Origin: Ailurus styani
Taxonomy: Eukaryota > Chordata > Mammalia > Carnivora > Ailuridae
Length of the DNA: 64,000 bases
Assembly (NCBI GenBank): GCA_002007465.1
Contig: LNAC01000347.1
Location: 438,135 to 502,134, forward strand
Direction: 5' to 3'
In this document: positions 45,671-59,183 of the stretch, piece after piece
Numbering within the stretch: the first letter of the stretch is position 1
How the letters are laid out: every line of letters starts with the position of its first letter
Made by a program: the position numbers and the translations under genes
The notes under the pieces: generated by a model
What the model was told of the DNA's origin: nothing
Databases searched by the model: none
What the model saw: only the letters and a program-made list of their open reading frames with translations

Positions 45671-46974
45671 CCCCAAATAATAGTAATAATAGTAATGGAG
45701 GCAAATAAAGCCCCACAAATTTGTCCTGTAGAGAGTCATCTGGACAATTCTGCCTTGCCTGCCTCCCTCCCCTCTGGAACATCACCTTCTAATGATAGAA
45801 TGACTTAGGTTTCTCCTGTCCTAACACCTTTAGCCACCTACATCTCCACCCCTCAAAAACAAAACAAAACAAAAAACCAACAAACACTGCAAAACAAATC
45901 AAAACAGTCCTTCTTTATCCCTGGCTGGTTTTCCCATGGCTATCTCCTTCCCTTTTTCCTGTCACTTCCAAAGCTCCAGGGGTCTACATTCTGGCTACAC
46001 TTTCTCCCGCCAAAGGCCAAAGTCTTGAATTTTTTGTTTCATAACCAATGAACTAACCACCATCTTAGTCCTATTGATTCAACGTTCTCTTTGTCGTTCC
46101 ATCTTCTTGACCTCTTTACTGTAAACCCAAGACCACCCTCCCTTTCCATCAGCAACTTTCTGCCAAAGCCCCCCACCCTCCACTAAACTCTAGTGCTCAC
46201 AGAATCCTGGGGTTCCCTTTGCTTACTTGAGTGATTTATAAGACTTTTTTGCCAATATGCTGTCACACTCATTGCACCCAATCCAACTTCATTTCAAAAG
46301 GACAGAATTTTCACAAAATGAATAACAAGTTATCAGTGAAATCCTTCCCTCCTCCAGAGCTCAGGCTTGTTGAAGGATGCTACAAAAATGTTCCAGAGTC
46401 TGATATTGGGCATTGAATGCAGTGTTTGACAGGGCAAGGTGGACAAGCCTCAAGAATGACATGACTACTGTCCCACACTCTCTAAACTCCTTTCCTTCTT
46501 ATCGTGGAATGTTGCCTCCACCGCCATCTGCCAGTCTGTCCATGTCTTTCCCATCATGACACCTTCACTGATGAATTCAACAAATACTAGGCATTCCCAG
46601 CAACACTTGTGGATATGAATGTTTTTTTTTCCATTCTGTTCCCATGTCTTCAGGTTGTAGTTGCCTCACCCTAACCCTGGGGAAGAGGTGAAAGGGGGTG
46701 GTAGTAGTCAATAGTGGAGAAACACCTCCTACTCAGTAGGAAGGTGGCTATTAGGCATTGTCGGTGAAGGCTGGGCCCCTGCATGGAGATGGGGAAGCAT
46801 GAAAGTTGATTAAAATTCTGTTGTTATACCTCCTGACCCTGTTCTACCTCAAGACCCACCCATACTTTTTCTGAGGTTGCCCTAAATACTGGTTGTTCCA
46901 GTGTTATTGTGAGAAAACGAGGAAGAAAGAATCAAGTATCAAAACTTGGCAGCCATCTTACCCTCAAGACTTCT

Positions 46975-47115
46975 AATCTCCCTATTTTAGATGAAAAATG
47001 GCAGGGTTCCAGAGAGGTTGGGGTTTGTCTGGGGTCACAGGGCTGGCCAATGGTAGGATCACCTAGAGGCCAGATCTCCTGGCACAGGCCAAGGCCTCTC
47101 CCAGTTATTCACTGA
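46975..47115 (+). repeat. Probable MIR relic
   Basis: CTATTTTAGATGAAAAATGG, GTTGGGGTTTGTCTGGGGTC, GGGCTGGCCAATGGTAGG resemble the inverse MIR core. Sequence 45671-46974 is otherwise unique, without a gene. Confidence 0.4.
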
Positions 47116-47379
47116 TTCAGGAAATATCTTTTGAATCCTAATATGAGATGTGACAAGAGTACAGAGACATGGGCATGAGTAAGATGGACAAAGGCCTTTG
47201 ACCTCAGGAATTTACATTTTAGGGAGAGAAGATAGACCACAAACAAACAAATAAATATCACAATTATAGCCTATGATAGGGATATGAAGAAAATTAAACA
47301 GGGACTACAACAGAGAGTAGCTGGAGGGGGCAGGTAAGAGGCAAGCTCTCCTTTATATTTTTCCAGCATTATGGAGGCA

Positions 47380-47690
47380 GAATTTACAAATAAAATAGTA
47401 AGATATTTAAAGTATATAATGTGATATTTGATATTCATATACACTGGGAGAGGATTTCCCCCATCGAATTAATCAACATATCCATCACCTTATGTATTTA
47501 CCTTTGTTTGTTTGTTTTTTTGTGAAGACATTTAAGTTCTACTTTCTTAGTTTTCTTTTTTTTTAATTTATTTTTATTATTATTATTATTTTCCCCAGGG
47601 GTCTTTCTTAGCTTTCTTAGTTTCAATTATGCAATTCTGTTATCACCATGTTATACACTGGATCCTCATACCTTTACACTTATAGGTAAA
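47380..47690 (-). mobile_element. L1 3' fragment with nested L1 tail
   Basis: Resembles 11925-12130 in inverse orientation and is interrupted near 47555-47605 by TTTATTTTTATTATTATTA ... CCCCAGGGG, the extreme inverse end of a younger L1 as also seen at 63269. Confidence 0.55.
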
Positions 47691-47846
47691 GGCTTACATG
47701 CCTTTACCAATAAGGGTTCTACTTTAGAACCCTTAGATGGATGGTGAGGGAAGCCCACTCTGGGGAAATGATCTTTAAGATGAGACATATAAAGTGAGAA
47801 GAAACCAGGCAGGCAAGGAGATGGGCAAGAGGGTTCCAGACAAAGG

Positions 47847-48001
47847 GGGGCTCCTGGTGGCTCAGTCAGTTAAGCATCTAACTCTTGATTACAACTCAGG
47901 TCATGATCTCAGGATGATGGGATAGAGCCCAGGGTCTCTCTCTCTCTCCCCCTCTGCCCCTCCTCCCCATTTGCCCTCTCACTCTCTTTCTAAAAAAATT
48001 A
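47847..48001 (+). mobile_element. Older carnivore SINE, 3' shortened
   Basis: GGGGCTCCTGGTGGCTCAG, AACTCTTGATTACAACTCAGG, ending in TCTAAAAAAATTAAG without the AAATAAAT box. Confidence 0.85.
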
Positions 48002-48954
48002 AGGGATCCAGATCAAGGAACCAGGATCTCAAGGCCTTCAAGTGGGAAAGTGCGCAGTGTCTTGTGTACCCCAAGTCAGAGAAGCTGGGCTGGAAAGTGG
48101 GGGCATGGAAGTGTGGGCTGAGATAGGGCAGCAGAGGGCAGATGACACACTCCTTCCAGTCCTGTCAAGGAATTTGGATTTTATTCTAGACAAAATGGGA
48201 ATCCAATGTCTGGCTTTTTTCCATAAGATTTTGCCCAGATGATATAGTATTTTAGGAGGAATAACTTCACATTATAGATATTTGAAAACCTAACTTGAAC
48301 TATAGAAGAAAATTTTGGCAACAGAAAAAAAAAGGATGACAAGAAAACTGAAAACCAGTCACTGAAATCCAGTGTGTGGATTTGCCAAACTAAATTAAAC
48401 TACCTTTCTGGAGTTTAGTGGATAAGTATGTTGGCATGATTTGTAAAACTTGTAAAAAACTGAGTTATGATGTAATGGCGTGAAAAGGACTCGGCCAGTT
48501 ACCAACTCTAATTGAGATTACTGTTTGCTGGGTGTAACTCCCTAAGAAGGGAAGAGTGAATCAAAACATTTTAACAGAATCATTTAAATACACTAGGAAG
48601 ATTCCTGCTTAAGCCTACTAAATCATTTCAAAACCAAAAGGAGCCCTGTAATAGTGGGAATAATTGCTTCTGATATTGTTATAAATGAGTACTTTTACGC
48701 TGAGCTTTCTCGAAACAAAGCTTCCGGTGCATGATTATGTTTGTATTTGCACACTCACATACACTCCATGCGCATACACATACGTGAGGAAAACACATAC
48801 TGAATGCTGGGGGGGCTGGATTACACCTAGTTGCAGAGTTCCATGTTTTAAGATTGTTGGACAATTTAAAAACATGAGATGAATATAGTATAGGTCATTG
48901 GGATTTCTTAAGGAAATTATTGATTTTGCTTAAATGTTTTCTAATATAGTTTAT
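48002..48954 (+). other. Intergenic; no gene seen
   Basis: Unique sequence; nothing coding recognised. Confidence 0.5.
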
Positions 48955-49154
48955 TTTTTAAAAAAGATTTTATTTATTTATTTGACAGAGAAAGAGAGAT
49001 CACAAGTAGGCTGAGAGGCAGACAGAGAGAGAGAGAGGAGGAAGCAGGCTCCCTGCTCGGCAGGGAGCCCAATGCGGGCCTCAATCCCAGGACCCTGAGA
49101 TCATGACCTGAGCTGAAGGCAGAGGCTTTAACCCATTGAGCCACCCAGGCGCCC
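48955..49154 (-). mobile_element. Carnivore SINE
   Basis: Complete, flanked by CTAATATAGTTTA. Confidence 0.95.
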
Positions 49155-51439
49155 TCTAATATAGTTTAAATAAATTAACTTGTTTGCTTATTTGGCTATC
49201 ATCTGATGAGTATACAGAGCCTCCTTTTCCACCATTCACAACAATTTGGTTCCTAAACAAGCAATCCTCCAGGCACGACAGTGAAACACAGACTTTCCCA
49301 GAGTGGACCAATGTGCGCCAGGAAAGTATCTTTATGGGAGCAAAACAAATTTCACTTTATGTCATCAGCAGGACAGAAAGATTTTCCAGAGACCAGAAAA
49401 TATGTATTCAATAAACATCCAAGGACACATGAAAATGTATGTGCACCAGGCTTCTAGCTTGACTTTTATAGAGAAGAACATCCTTACTCTTTCTCTTGGA
49501 TTATCCAGGAATCAGTGTTACTGAAAATCCAGTTTCCGTAGACTATGCAGAAAGGGGCACGACGCCAAGATTTTTGGAGATAAAATTCCAGAATGCTAGG
49601 CTGAGAATCAAGGAAAAAGACGTATAGTTACTGGTCCATTTAATTCCTTTTATTCTTACACCCTTGAAACAATGGATTATTACCTTTGATTTTTCTTTTT
49701 AATTTCAGATGCCTGCTTGAAAGTTATGAAATTATCTACTTAGCAGGTTTACCTGCCTAATGGAGTGCTTCTAGCTAGAATGAAATAAATGCCCAATAAT
49801 TGCTCTAATCCCCTTTTATTTTCTGAAAATAGGTGGGGGAGCATTGTGATCAGTGCTCTTAGAGTCTATTATTGAGCTTTCTTATGATTTCCTTTGACCT
49901 CCATTAAAAAAGCAGATTTGGAAGTAGTTACAAAGGAAAGACAGCTGGAAAAAGTTGGTGGAAGATGCTATTTTGCTTGGAAATCTATTTTGGGTCATTT
50001 GTAGGAGGAAGGTCAGTAATTTCTCTTAAGCAAACAAGTTCAGCTGTTAAAATCCAGAAAGTGTGCAATTATGCTACAGTGTGTTTACTACATGTATAAG
50101 TAACAGATACTTAAAACAGATCCAATTTTTTCTGTTTATAATAAAGTTATAGCTTTAATGAAAGCGCCAATTACAATTCGAATGGTTTAAAATGGATGAA
50201 CCATGTTGATTTAGTTATATCTGCCAAATACTCTTTTTACTCTCTCACCTCAAATTAATATGTACATTTGGAATGAGTGGACTGGGGACTTACCATTATA
50301 TGTTATATATCTGGGGGCTCTCCCAGCTGTCACCCTGGCCCATCTCTGCTTTCTTTTTTCTAAGGTGGGCCTTTCTCTATTAAGGCTTAGATAAGCTGCC
50401 CCCCAGGTCAAGTACTCCTGAATGTCACAGTCCCCAGTTGGGGGACAGGCAGGCAGGTGAGTTGGGAGCAGAGGCCTTCCATATCCCCCAAGAGTAGGCT
50501 AGGCAAAGGAGCAGGATAACAGGGGGAGCTCTGTGCTGGTCTAGTCAACTGCTAGGGAGTGGGGGTGACCCAAGAAACCCCAGGTCCAGAATGCTGGGGA
50601 TGCCCCCACTTGAGGGAAACCAAGGCTCTGTGTGCCCCAGTAAGGTCCAGGGAAAGCAGAGGGGACAAGAGCTCATGCTCCAGGCTGGTGGGTCTCCTGG
50701 GAACCACCCCCAAGAGTGAACGCTTATGGTGGGGAGGGTCTGGACAGGGCCCCCTTGGCTGACTTGCTGGGAGTTGGGGCGCAGGCCCTGTGGTGGCAAG
50801 TGAAGTTGTGGGTGGCTCAGGTCCTCCCCAGCTCAGGCCCTGACCTGTGCTTGTCAGAACCTCTCCAGCACATGACCTAAGGCTGCTCACTGGCCTCCAC
50901 TCTGCGGGCACCAGCCTAGAGCTGATGGAACCAGAGACCAGCAACCACGATATCTAGCCGCAGGTCCTCACAGGGGCCTCCCCATGCACTCAGCCCCTCT
51001 CAGCCAGCTCCCCAGGGCAGCATAAGGATCAGAAGCCCATTGTCCTGTGGGAGGCACCTGCTTTCTTCGACATCTGCCCCACATCTGCTGTGGGCGAGAC
51101 CAGACGGGAGGGTGGGTCAACTCATAAGTGCCTGGGCCTCAGACTTTTCAGAGGGAACTTTTCAGAGTGGATATAGTGTGGTGGAGAGCCAAGTGAGACA
51201 GTTCACAAATTCAAGAGTGCAAAGTTTTTTTCTTATATTTCTATAACTGAGTTTAATTTCTATTTTAAGCCACATTCCACCAGGGGTACAAACAAAATCT
51301 AGGCTGAGCATTCATTCAACCCACACATTCATCCCTGAAGCTGGAATGAACACTGTTCCAAATCTTCTTATGATTCAGAAGCCACCCCAGGGCCTTTAAA
51401 GCTTCAGTCCATCATGAATAACATCAGCTTTTGCTGAGC
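49155..51439 (+). other. Intergenic; no gene seen
   Basis: Unique sequence. A GC-richer part at about 50300-51130 gives longer open frames on both strands but no protein family or clear CpG island is recognisable. Confidence 0.45.
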
Positions 51440-51965
51440 AATTAAAAATGTTTTTATGATGGGAAATTTCATACATTTATGCAAATGGACGAATAGTATA
51501 AGCGACCCATAGATCCACTACCCAGCTGTAGCAATTAGCAACAAAAGGTCTCTCGTGTTATACTCAGACTCCCACCCGTTACCCTTCACAACTGGGTTAA
51601 AACTGGAAGCAAATCACAATATCATACTATTTAATCCATAAATCCTTTGACATGAGTCTCTGAAAGATATGGAATTTTTTTGGGGGGGAGCTGAGAATAA
51701 CATCCATTTATTATTTCCTAGTTCCTGCAGATCAGGAATCCAGCTTTAGGTTAATTGGATCTTCTGCTCGGCATCTCTAAAGATAAGGATTCCTTCTGAA
51801 AAACATTCCATAGTATTATCATAACACCTAAAAAATTAATGATTCCCTTATATTAAATGTTCTTGGTTCAAATTCTCCAAACGTCTCATCTATTTTTAAA
51901 ATAATTGGCTCTATTAAGATCAGAATCCAAAGAGAGTTTCTGTACATTGCATTTGTTTAAAGAAT
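51440..51965 (-). mobile_element. Old L1 (L1M-type) 3' UTR fragment
   Basis: GATGGGAAATTTCATACATTT, GACCCATAGATCCACTACCC, TCCATAAATCCTTTGACATG, CACCTAAAAAATTAATGATTC in the order known from old L1 3' ends. Similar pieces occur near 55590-56240 and 61690-61810. Strand uncertain. Confidence 0.5.
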
Positions 51966-52094
51966 CTCTTAAATCTCTTGACCCTCTAGATTCCCCCTGC
52001 TTCTCTGATTTTCATGCAATTTTTTAAACTTCTTATCACCGAAATCTAAGAGTAGAGAATTCTTTGGGAAAGTGTTAGTCACTTGGCTGTAGAA

Positions 52095-52255
52095 CAGTGC
52101 TTCTCAAACTTGAATGTGCATGGAAATCCCTGGGGATCTTAAAAACATACATCCTAGAGGGTCTGGGGTAGAGCCTGAGAGGCCTGCATTTCTAGTAACT
52201 TCCTAGGTGATCTGTATGTTGCTAGCCCGGGGACCACTCTCTGAATGGCAAGCCT
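52095..52255 (+). mobile_element. hAT-Charlie-like relic
   Basis: AGTGCTTCTCAAACTTGAATG ... GGTCTGGGGTAGAGCCTGAG ... CCGGGGACCACTCTCTGAATGG, a typical MER-type element. Confidence 0.6.
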
Positions 52256-52400
52256 GTTGAGTTCCATGTTACAGATTTTGCTGATTTTGCTAACTGCATC
52301 CCTGAAGTGTTCACCTGTGTCCTGCATTTCCCATAAACTGGTAATTTGAGGCTTGATTGAATTTCTGGTCAGTTGTTTTGGCAAGAATCCTTCGTAGGCA

Positions 52401-52593
52401 GGCTCCTGGGTGGTTCAGTGGGTTAGGCCTCTGCCTTCAGCCCAGGTCACGATCTCAGGGTCCTGGGATTGAGTCCCACATCGGGTTCTCTGCTTAGCAG
52501 GGAGCCTGCTTCCTTCTCTCTCTGCCTGCTTCTCTGCCTACTTGTGATCTTTCTCTCTCTCTGTCAAATAAATAAATAAAGTAAAAAAAAAAA
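52401..52593 (+). mobile_element. Carnivore SINE
   Basis: GGCTCCTGGGTGGTTCAGTGG to AAATAAATAAAGT plus poly(A); flanking AATCCTTC repeated. Confidence 0.93.
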
Positions 52594-52875
52594 TCCTTCA
52601 GAGGCAGTGGTATCCTCTTTCTACAGCATGACATTGGGAGGATTGTCAAGTCTGGCTGCCCCACTTTTAGTGATGTTAAGTGTGTAGAGTGGTCAGCCTG
52701 ACCTTTCCATTCTAGAGAACTCTGTCAGTAGTTTTAGTAGCTATTGATATGACCATCGTCCACCAGATCAGTGTTTCCTAATGCTGACTGCATGTCTCCT
52801 GGAAAGATTCTAAAAAACACTGATGCCAGAGTCCTTTTCCAATCAGTGATGGACCCAGGCAGGAGGGCAGGGGAG

Positions 52876-52876
<1 letters not shown>

Positions 52877-52929
<53 letters not shown>
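52877..52929. repeat. (GA)n microsatellite
   Basis: About 26 GA units; a possible hAT relic surrounds it. Confidence 0.95.
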
Positions 52930-52932
<3 letters not shown>

Positions 52933-53780
52933 TGCATGCATACTTGTGCACCTGTGTTTGTTTTAAGCCCCTAAAAGAGTGATTCTAATAGGTTCCACAT
53001 AAGGGGCTGAAAAGCCATAGGTCTAGGTCACTTTTTTTTTCATTCTGGTTTCCAAAATGATAATATTCTCAATCTGTCCCTCTTTCTTCACTTATTTTGC
53101 TGAGCTCTTAATGTGTAGAAGTGCTGTTTTAAAGAGTGAGCCAGGTGATATGTTGCCAAATAAATCAGGTCCCATTCCTAGCATGAAGCCACTCCACCTC
53201 TCCACACAGCCTCCTGTGCTTCCAGGGACCCACCGCTCTAGGAACTTTAAGTGACTTTTTAAAGTCCAGAGCCTGTCACCCCACCAAGGCCACCCCCTCA
53301 TGTCCCATAAGCCTCAGAGATGATCTTGGGGGTGGCGCCGATGGCTTTTTAATTTCTCTACTACCTTACCTTTTTTAAGTGAGCGAGGGTTTTGCTTCTA
53401 AAAAGGATATTTTCATTTTCAGAGGAAAAAGAAAGTGTGAAAAGACCCACTGTGCCTAAGTCCGCGCTTTTGCTTTAAATCCTAATGAGTCATTGAAAAT
53501 CCTCTTGAATCCTGTCTCCAGGCTCCAGAGGACACCTGAATTAAAGTCCTGAGATTAATTTGGAAAGTGAAAAGCATCAGCCTCCCCTAATCTCACCCAG
53601 TTTTGCCAGTCTGGGCTGTGCCGGCAGGAGGTGGGTGGAGGATCTGTATAGATAAAAAGGGAAAAGATTGGAATGCTAGAAGCTCGTTACCTGCGGCAGG
53701 AGGAAAAGCTGGTCAGGGTCTTATTTTTGAATTCCTTCTATCTGTCTGGCTTCCTCACTTGTCTTCTATTTTTTTTTTTT

Positions 53781-54273
53781 NNNNNNNNNNNNNNNNNNNN
53801 NNNNNNNNNNNNNNNNNNNNNNNNNNNNNNNNNNNNNNNNNNNNNNNNNNNNNNNNNNNNNNNNNNNNNNNNNNNNNNNNNNNNNNNNNNNNNNNNNNNN
53901 NNNNNNNNNNNNNNNNNNNNNNNNNNNNNNNNNNNNNNNNNNNNNNNNNNNNNNNNNNNNNNNNNNNNNNNNNNNNNNNNNNNNNNNNNNNNNNNNNNNN
54001 NNNNNNNNNNNNNNNNNNNNNNNNNNNNNNNNNNNNNNNNNNNNNNNNNNNNNNNNNNNNNNNNNNNNNTTTTTTTTTTTTTAAAGATTTTATTTATTTA
54101 TTTCACAGAGGGAGAGAGATCACAAGGAGGCAGAGAGGCAGGCAGAGAGAGAGAGGGGGAAGCAGGCTCCCCGCTGAGCAGGGAGCCCGATGCGGGCCTC
54201 GATCCCAGGACCCTGAGATCATGACCTGAGCCGAAAGCAGAGGCATTAACCCACTGAGCCACTCAGGCGCCCC
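53781..54273 (-). mobile_element. Carnivore SINE whose poly(T) end is in a 289-base N gap
   Basis: SINE body 54070-54273. The word GTCTTCTATTTTT occurs just before the gap (53761) and again after the SINE (54275), so the target duplication brackets gap plus SINE and the gap may hold only the SINE tail. Confidence 0.85.
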
Positions 54274-54497
54274 GGTCTTCTATTTTTAAAAAACGTATCA
54301 GTTATTCAGTGTTGAGAACACCAATTTGTGACGATAAACTCCATATGTGAGGCAGAACACAGAACACAGGCAGCCTTGGGGCTGAGGAACAGCTTTGATT
54401 TGGGCACAACTTGGCACTGCTCTGTACGTTTGTATTTCTCTCCTGCTCGCTCGCTGTCTGTGCAAAAGAGTCTTCATCAGTCTCTGTTGATTTGCAG

Positions 54498-54596
54498 GAA
54501 TCCTTAAGCATGGAGGGGAAACCCAAGCTTCACTACTTCAATGGACGAGGCCGAATGGAGTCCATCCGGTGGCTCTTGGCCGCAGCAGGAGTAGAG
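54498..54596 (+). CDS. GSTA: Copy C exon 2 (start codon)
   Basis: Follows a good acceptor (TGTTGATTTGCAG); 12 bases of 5' UTR, ATG at 54510, then [18 protein letters not shown] to AAAGVE and donor GTAAGA. Very similar to copy B exon 2 except Glu at position 2. Confidence 0.93.
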
Positions 54597-57500
54597 GTAA
54601 GATGCTGGATTTATTCGTATTATTTTCATCATGGGGTCATTGAGCAGGTGTAGAAAATTCCTATGATTCTTGACCAAAAAGCCAATTTTGCCACCTGCTC
54701 TTTAGATACTGGGCTGTGAGTGAATTAGTTCTTTGAAGTAAGCACCCCAGTATCAGGGACGTGTTCATCCTTGTCAGGCAAGTGTTGGATTTAACTATAT
54801 TTGTCTTGTGAATATTGAGAAACAGATAGTTTTCGTTAAACGCACAGAAGGGTCTCAGATACTGATGTAGGAACATATCATTTATTACCAAAAATATACC
54901 TATCCTATACTTCAGTGAATTTAAAAAATTCTATTCTCAACATATTTAAAAGCTGCCATTGAAGTTTATACTGACCTTTCAAAGATAAATATTTGTATAC
55001 ACATTCACTGTGCATACACATTCACTGTGAATGTAAAGCAATTAGCCTCTTCTGTAACCCACAGAGAATTTTTTTTTTAGTCACTCCTAAGTGGTCTCTT
55101 AGATCCAAAGATGAAAGAACAGGGAGGTTTCTTCAAGTTGATGTGGTTTAATGTGCAAATAGCATGTAACCCCATAATTCACTTAACACTTGTTAGGATG
55201 CTCTACGTTCTGTTTGGGCCTTGACAGCAGACATAACATTCATTTATTCACTAGGAATGCAGATGCCTTATATGAATGAAGCTTAGAACATGGTTTATTA
55301 TTTAAATATTTTGTGGAACATGCCGTTTTATGGTATCTGGTGGTACAGAGGCTTAAAGACATTTTAGGAGAAGAGAATACATGTTTTCTACTAGAATCTC
55401 AAGAAACCCATGAAGCTGCTTCCCAGGAAAAAGCCCGAGGTGTATATATAATTGTAGGGGCTCCAGGAAGTCACGAAAAACACAATTGTATCCTAGGCCC
55501 CAGGTTAAGAATTTCTGCTATAATAAAGCAGCAAATCCTTGGGAAAAGTTCATCACTTTTTTCAAAAATTCTTTTGTTATGAATTTTTTTAAACTTTAAA
55601 GTAAAATTTTGAAAATATGTTAAGTATAAAGAATGTCACAATAAACAAACATGATGCCACTATGTGGAATGAGCAATTATTATTATTTTGTCATATTTGT
55701 CTTCAGACTTAAAAAATGGGTAATATATTAATATACTCTTTTTTTTTTTNTTAAAGATTTTTTTTTATTTATTCATTTGACACAGAGAGAGAGATTACAA
55801 GTAGGCAGAGAGGCAGTCAGAGAGAGAGGAGAGAGGAGGAAGCAGGCTCCCTGCCGAGCAGAGAGCCCGATGTGGGCCTCGATCCCAGGACCCTGGGATC
55901 ATGACCTGAGCCGAAGGCAGCGGCTTTAACCCACTGAGCCACCCAGGCGCCCGNAGGACCCTGGGATCATGACCTGAGCCGAAGGCAGCGGCTTTAACCC
56001 ACTGAGCCACCCAGGTGCCCAATATACTCTTAACACATAAAGCTAAAAGTCAGTTGGACCATTACCCCCATGTCCACTTAAGTAACCCCTATCCAGTTAG
56101 TCCAGCTTTTGTATTTTTACCTTTATGTGTATTCTCACCAAACATTGACTTCTGTGCCTTTTGAAATAATTTATGTAAGTGGTTCCCTTAGTGAATCATT
56201 CTATATTTTCCTCCTTACACTCAGTATTATGTCTTTGAGATCCATCCATATTGAAATGGATAAAAGATGAATAAATGAAGGGGGGTGGGAAATCAGGGTC
56301 ATTCCTTGATAATTATTTTTTAAAACTCAATTTTTATGTATGGTTGCATTAGCATTAGATCTGGATAAAATATGGCAAAACACACAGGAGACAATGTGAA
56401 CCCAAAGCCCACCTATCAAAAACACTCCAATTTCTTTGGAGGGGGCACTATTTTTTAGTATATAATAAAAAAAAATGTTTTAAACTTGTCGTTTCTAGTT
56501 TCAATGACCTAATTTTTTCAAAACAATAAAAGGACAATTCTTTCTGAGTTACATGAAGGTTCTTCCTGGATCTTCTAACTCCTCACGGTTTTTATATTCA
56601 GGGTTGGTACCATCATAGCCGGTCAGAATGAAAGGAAAATTCTATAGTCAATATTGACCTTCTGTGCCTGACTTTGCCTTTTGATGTGAGTCATGGCAAA
56701 TTTTCAAAAGTGAAATCATTATGCTCTAGCATACATGACTTTGCTAAAATGGCCCTCCTTCGTTTATCCTTAGAGCCCAGGGCCCCTCGTACAGTAAGTC
56801 TTCACGCAAAAGATATCATTGAAGAAAACACACCCTTAAAAACAAGGAGGTTCAGGTGGGAAACCCTTGCTGTGTGATCTGGTCAAACTCAGCCTAAACC
56901 TACTAGAAAATTCCTCCGACGGTATGTGGGCTGAGGAATTTTGCTGTATCCCACGCTGGTCCATGGCCTCACCTGGTCTGTGAGCTCCTGGGCGTGGCCC
57001 TCTCCCCAAGCTGCTCTCAGGGACTGACCTGGTGACGCCCTGCTTGGAACTGGACTTCAGGCTCCATGCCCTGAGCTCTTACAGCCTGGCCAAAACAGAT
57101 AGTAAAAGTTACCCTGGAGTTCCTGACATAAGGAATTTGAGGAGAGATTGAAACCATAAACCTATACTTTTTTCCCCCATCACACTATATGAAAGTCATA
57201 AGTAATCTTCAAATTTAGGAAAAAATGTTTTTTGGGAAGTTTTATTTTAAACCCTGGTTATCCCTATCTGTATTCTCATATTTTATGTCAACTTTGGGAT
57301 GACTTCTTCCTATAAAGATTATCGAAATACAAATTTCGCAGTTAGCAAAATGATATATCTAAAATGTAGTGGGTTTGGAGAGAAGGGATTCTAGCCCTGG
57401 ATCTTCCACCTTTTAGCTGAGGGACTTTAGGCAAGTCACTTAATCTCTCTGGGCTTCATAAGCATTACACGAAGGCTTAGAAAAGAAGAGCACCAAGAGT

Positions 57501-58110
57501 TGTAGTTAATGTTGGTGTTGAAGTTTTAGGAATGAGGGTAATCTTGGTTTAACATTAAGTATACAGGGGCGCCTGGGTGGCTCAGTGGGTTAAAGCCTCT
57601 GCCTTCGGCTCAGTTCATGATCTCAGGGTCCTGGGATCGGGTCCCACATCGGGCTCTCTGCTTGGCAGGGAGCCTGCTTCCTCCTCCCTCTCTGCCTACT
57701 TGTGATCTCTCTCTCTGTCAAATAAATAAATAAAAAAATCTTTAAAAAAATATTTAACATTAAGTATCCAGGAACACCACCAGGAAACCACGTTATCAGT
57801 ATATTTTCTTAATATTTTTCATCATTCCAAATCATAAATGTAAAATTTAAAAATTGTTTTTGTGACAATGGGGGTAGAATAGAATCTTTGGGGGGAAATA
57901 CTGTTTTCCAAGTACATGTTGGGGTTTTCCACCTCTAGTAATGATAGAAAGAGTACAGAAAACTCATTGTCTTTTAAATTTTATATTAAAATTGTACTGT
58001 ACAAAATGCGCATGTTCTATGGTGAGTGCTGTGAATTGTATAAGACTAACGATTCACAGACCTGTACCCCTGAGACAAATAATACATTATATGTTAATAA
58101 AAAAAAATCC

Positions 58111-58144
<34 letters not shown>

Positions 58145-59085
58145 AAACAAAACTTAAAAAAAAAGCACATGTTCAATCTGTGGATGTATTTTAAAGTATC
58201 CATAAGTTAACCGGTAATAATCTAACAAAACAGACATCTAAGACGAGTAGAACAATTTTGAAAGCAACAAGATATCAACTACACCTCAATTCATGTTTCC
58301 TTAATGTCACAAAGTTTTTTTTGAGTTTATTCAGTGCTATTGTTCAATTGCTACCATGCAGTTCCCGAGATTTGCTATAATTTAATTTTTCTGTGTCTAA
58401 ACCTCTTGGATTTAAAAAAAGAATATAGAATAGAATGATCAAACTAATATTTGCTTGTTCTCGGACCCTGGAAATGAGGGACGACAAACAGCACCCAAGG
58501 GTAAGTTCTGAGGAAAACAGTAACAACAGTCCATATTGAGCCAACCGTGAAGAGTTAGTCTTCCTTTGACGGGATCTCTTTTAGCTGTCAGGACAACATC
58601 ATGTGTAGGTATTAGCTTCATTTTCACACATTAGGAAACCGAAATTAGAAGAGTAATTTGTCTGAGCTAACGAAGGAGCGTAGCCTGCTTTCAGATTGTG
58701 ATCTGAAAAGTCTACCTGAAAGGCTCCATGCACACAACAGGGGGTATCAGTGTTACTTGGTCACCCGAATTCAGGAAACCCTTCGCTTTGGTTTTACATA
58801 AAAACGTCCTTCGGTTCATCGAACCCAGAAAAGGCCAGTGTGCACTCAATAATTACTTGAAACATTGGTTTCCTTGGGGGTTAGACCTTTTACTTCTACT
58901 CAACTCTGTTTCCATGGTATCAAAAGTAAGAATAACAGCAAAAACAATAGTAGCGACATATTCTTACATTCTTTCTTTCATTCTTTAGTTTGAAGAAGAA
59001 CTTTTTGAAACACGTGAAGAATTTGAGAGATTAATCCAAGGTGAGGAAAAAAAGCCTTGCATGATGCTGCGTTTGACCAAGGATG

Positions 59086-59183
<98 letters not shown>

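Larger units (their letters stand above)
54597..58988 (+). other. Copy C intron 2
   Basis: About 4.4 kb. Contains old L1 3' pieces (55590-56240), a composite SINE (55741-56020), a MIR relic (about 57370-57480), a young SINE (57566-57750) and an L1 tail with (CAA)n (58005-58160). No further exon seen. Confidence 0.75.

Noticed and set aside
50545..50944. GC-richer open frames of up to 130 residues, possibly a gene upstream of C
   Set aside because: Open on both strands in a GC-rich patch with no family motif or splice pattern.
53603..54229. 208-residue frame spanning an N gap
   Set aside because: Made of Ns and SINE sequence.
58941..59183. Repeated short words as a possible CRISPR array
   Set aside because: Simple CT/CA repeats in a mammalian intron; no spacer-repeat structure.
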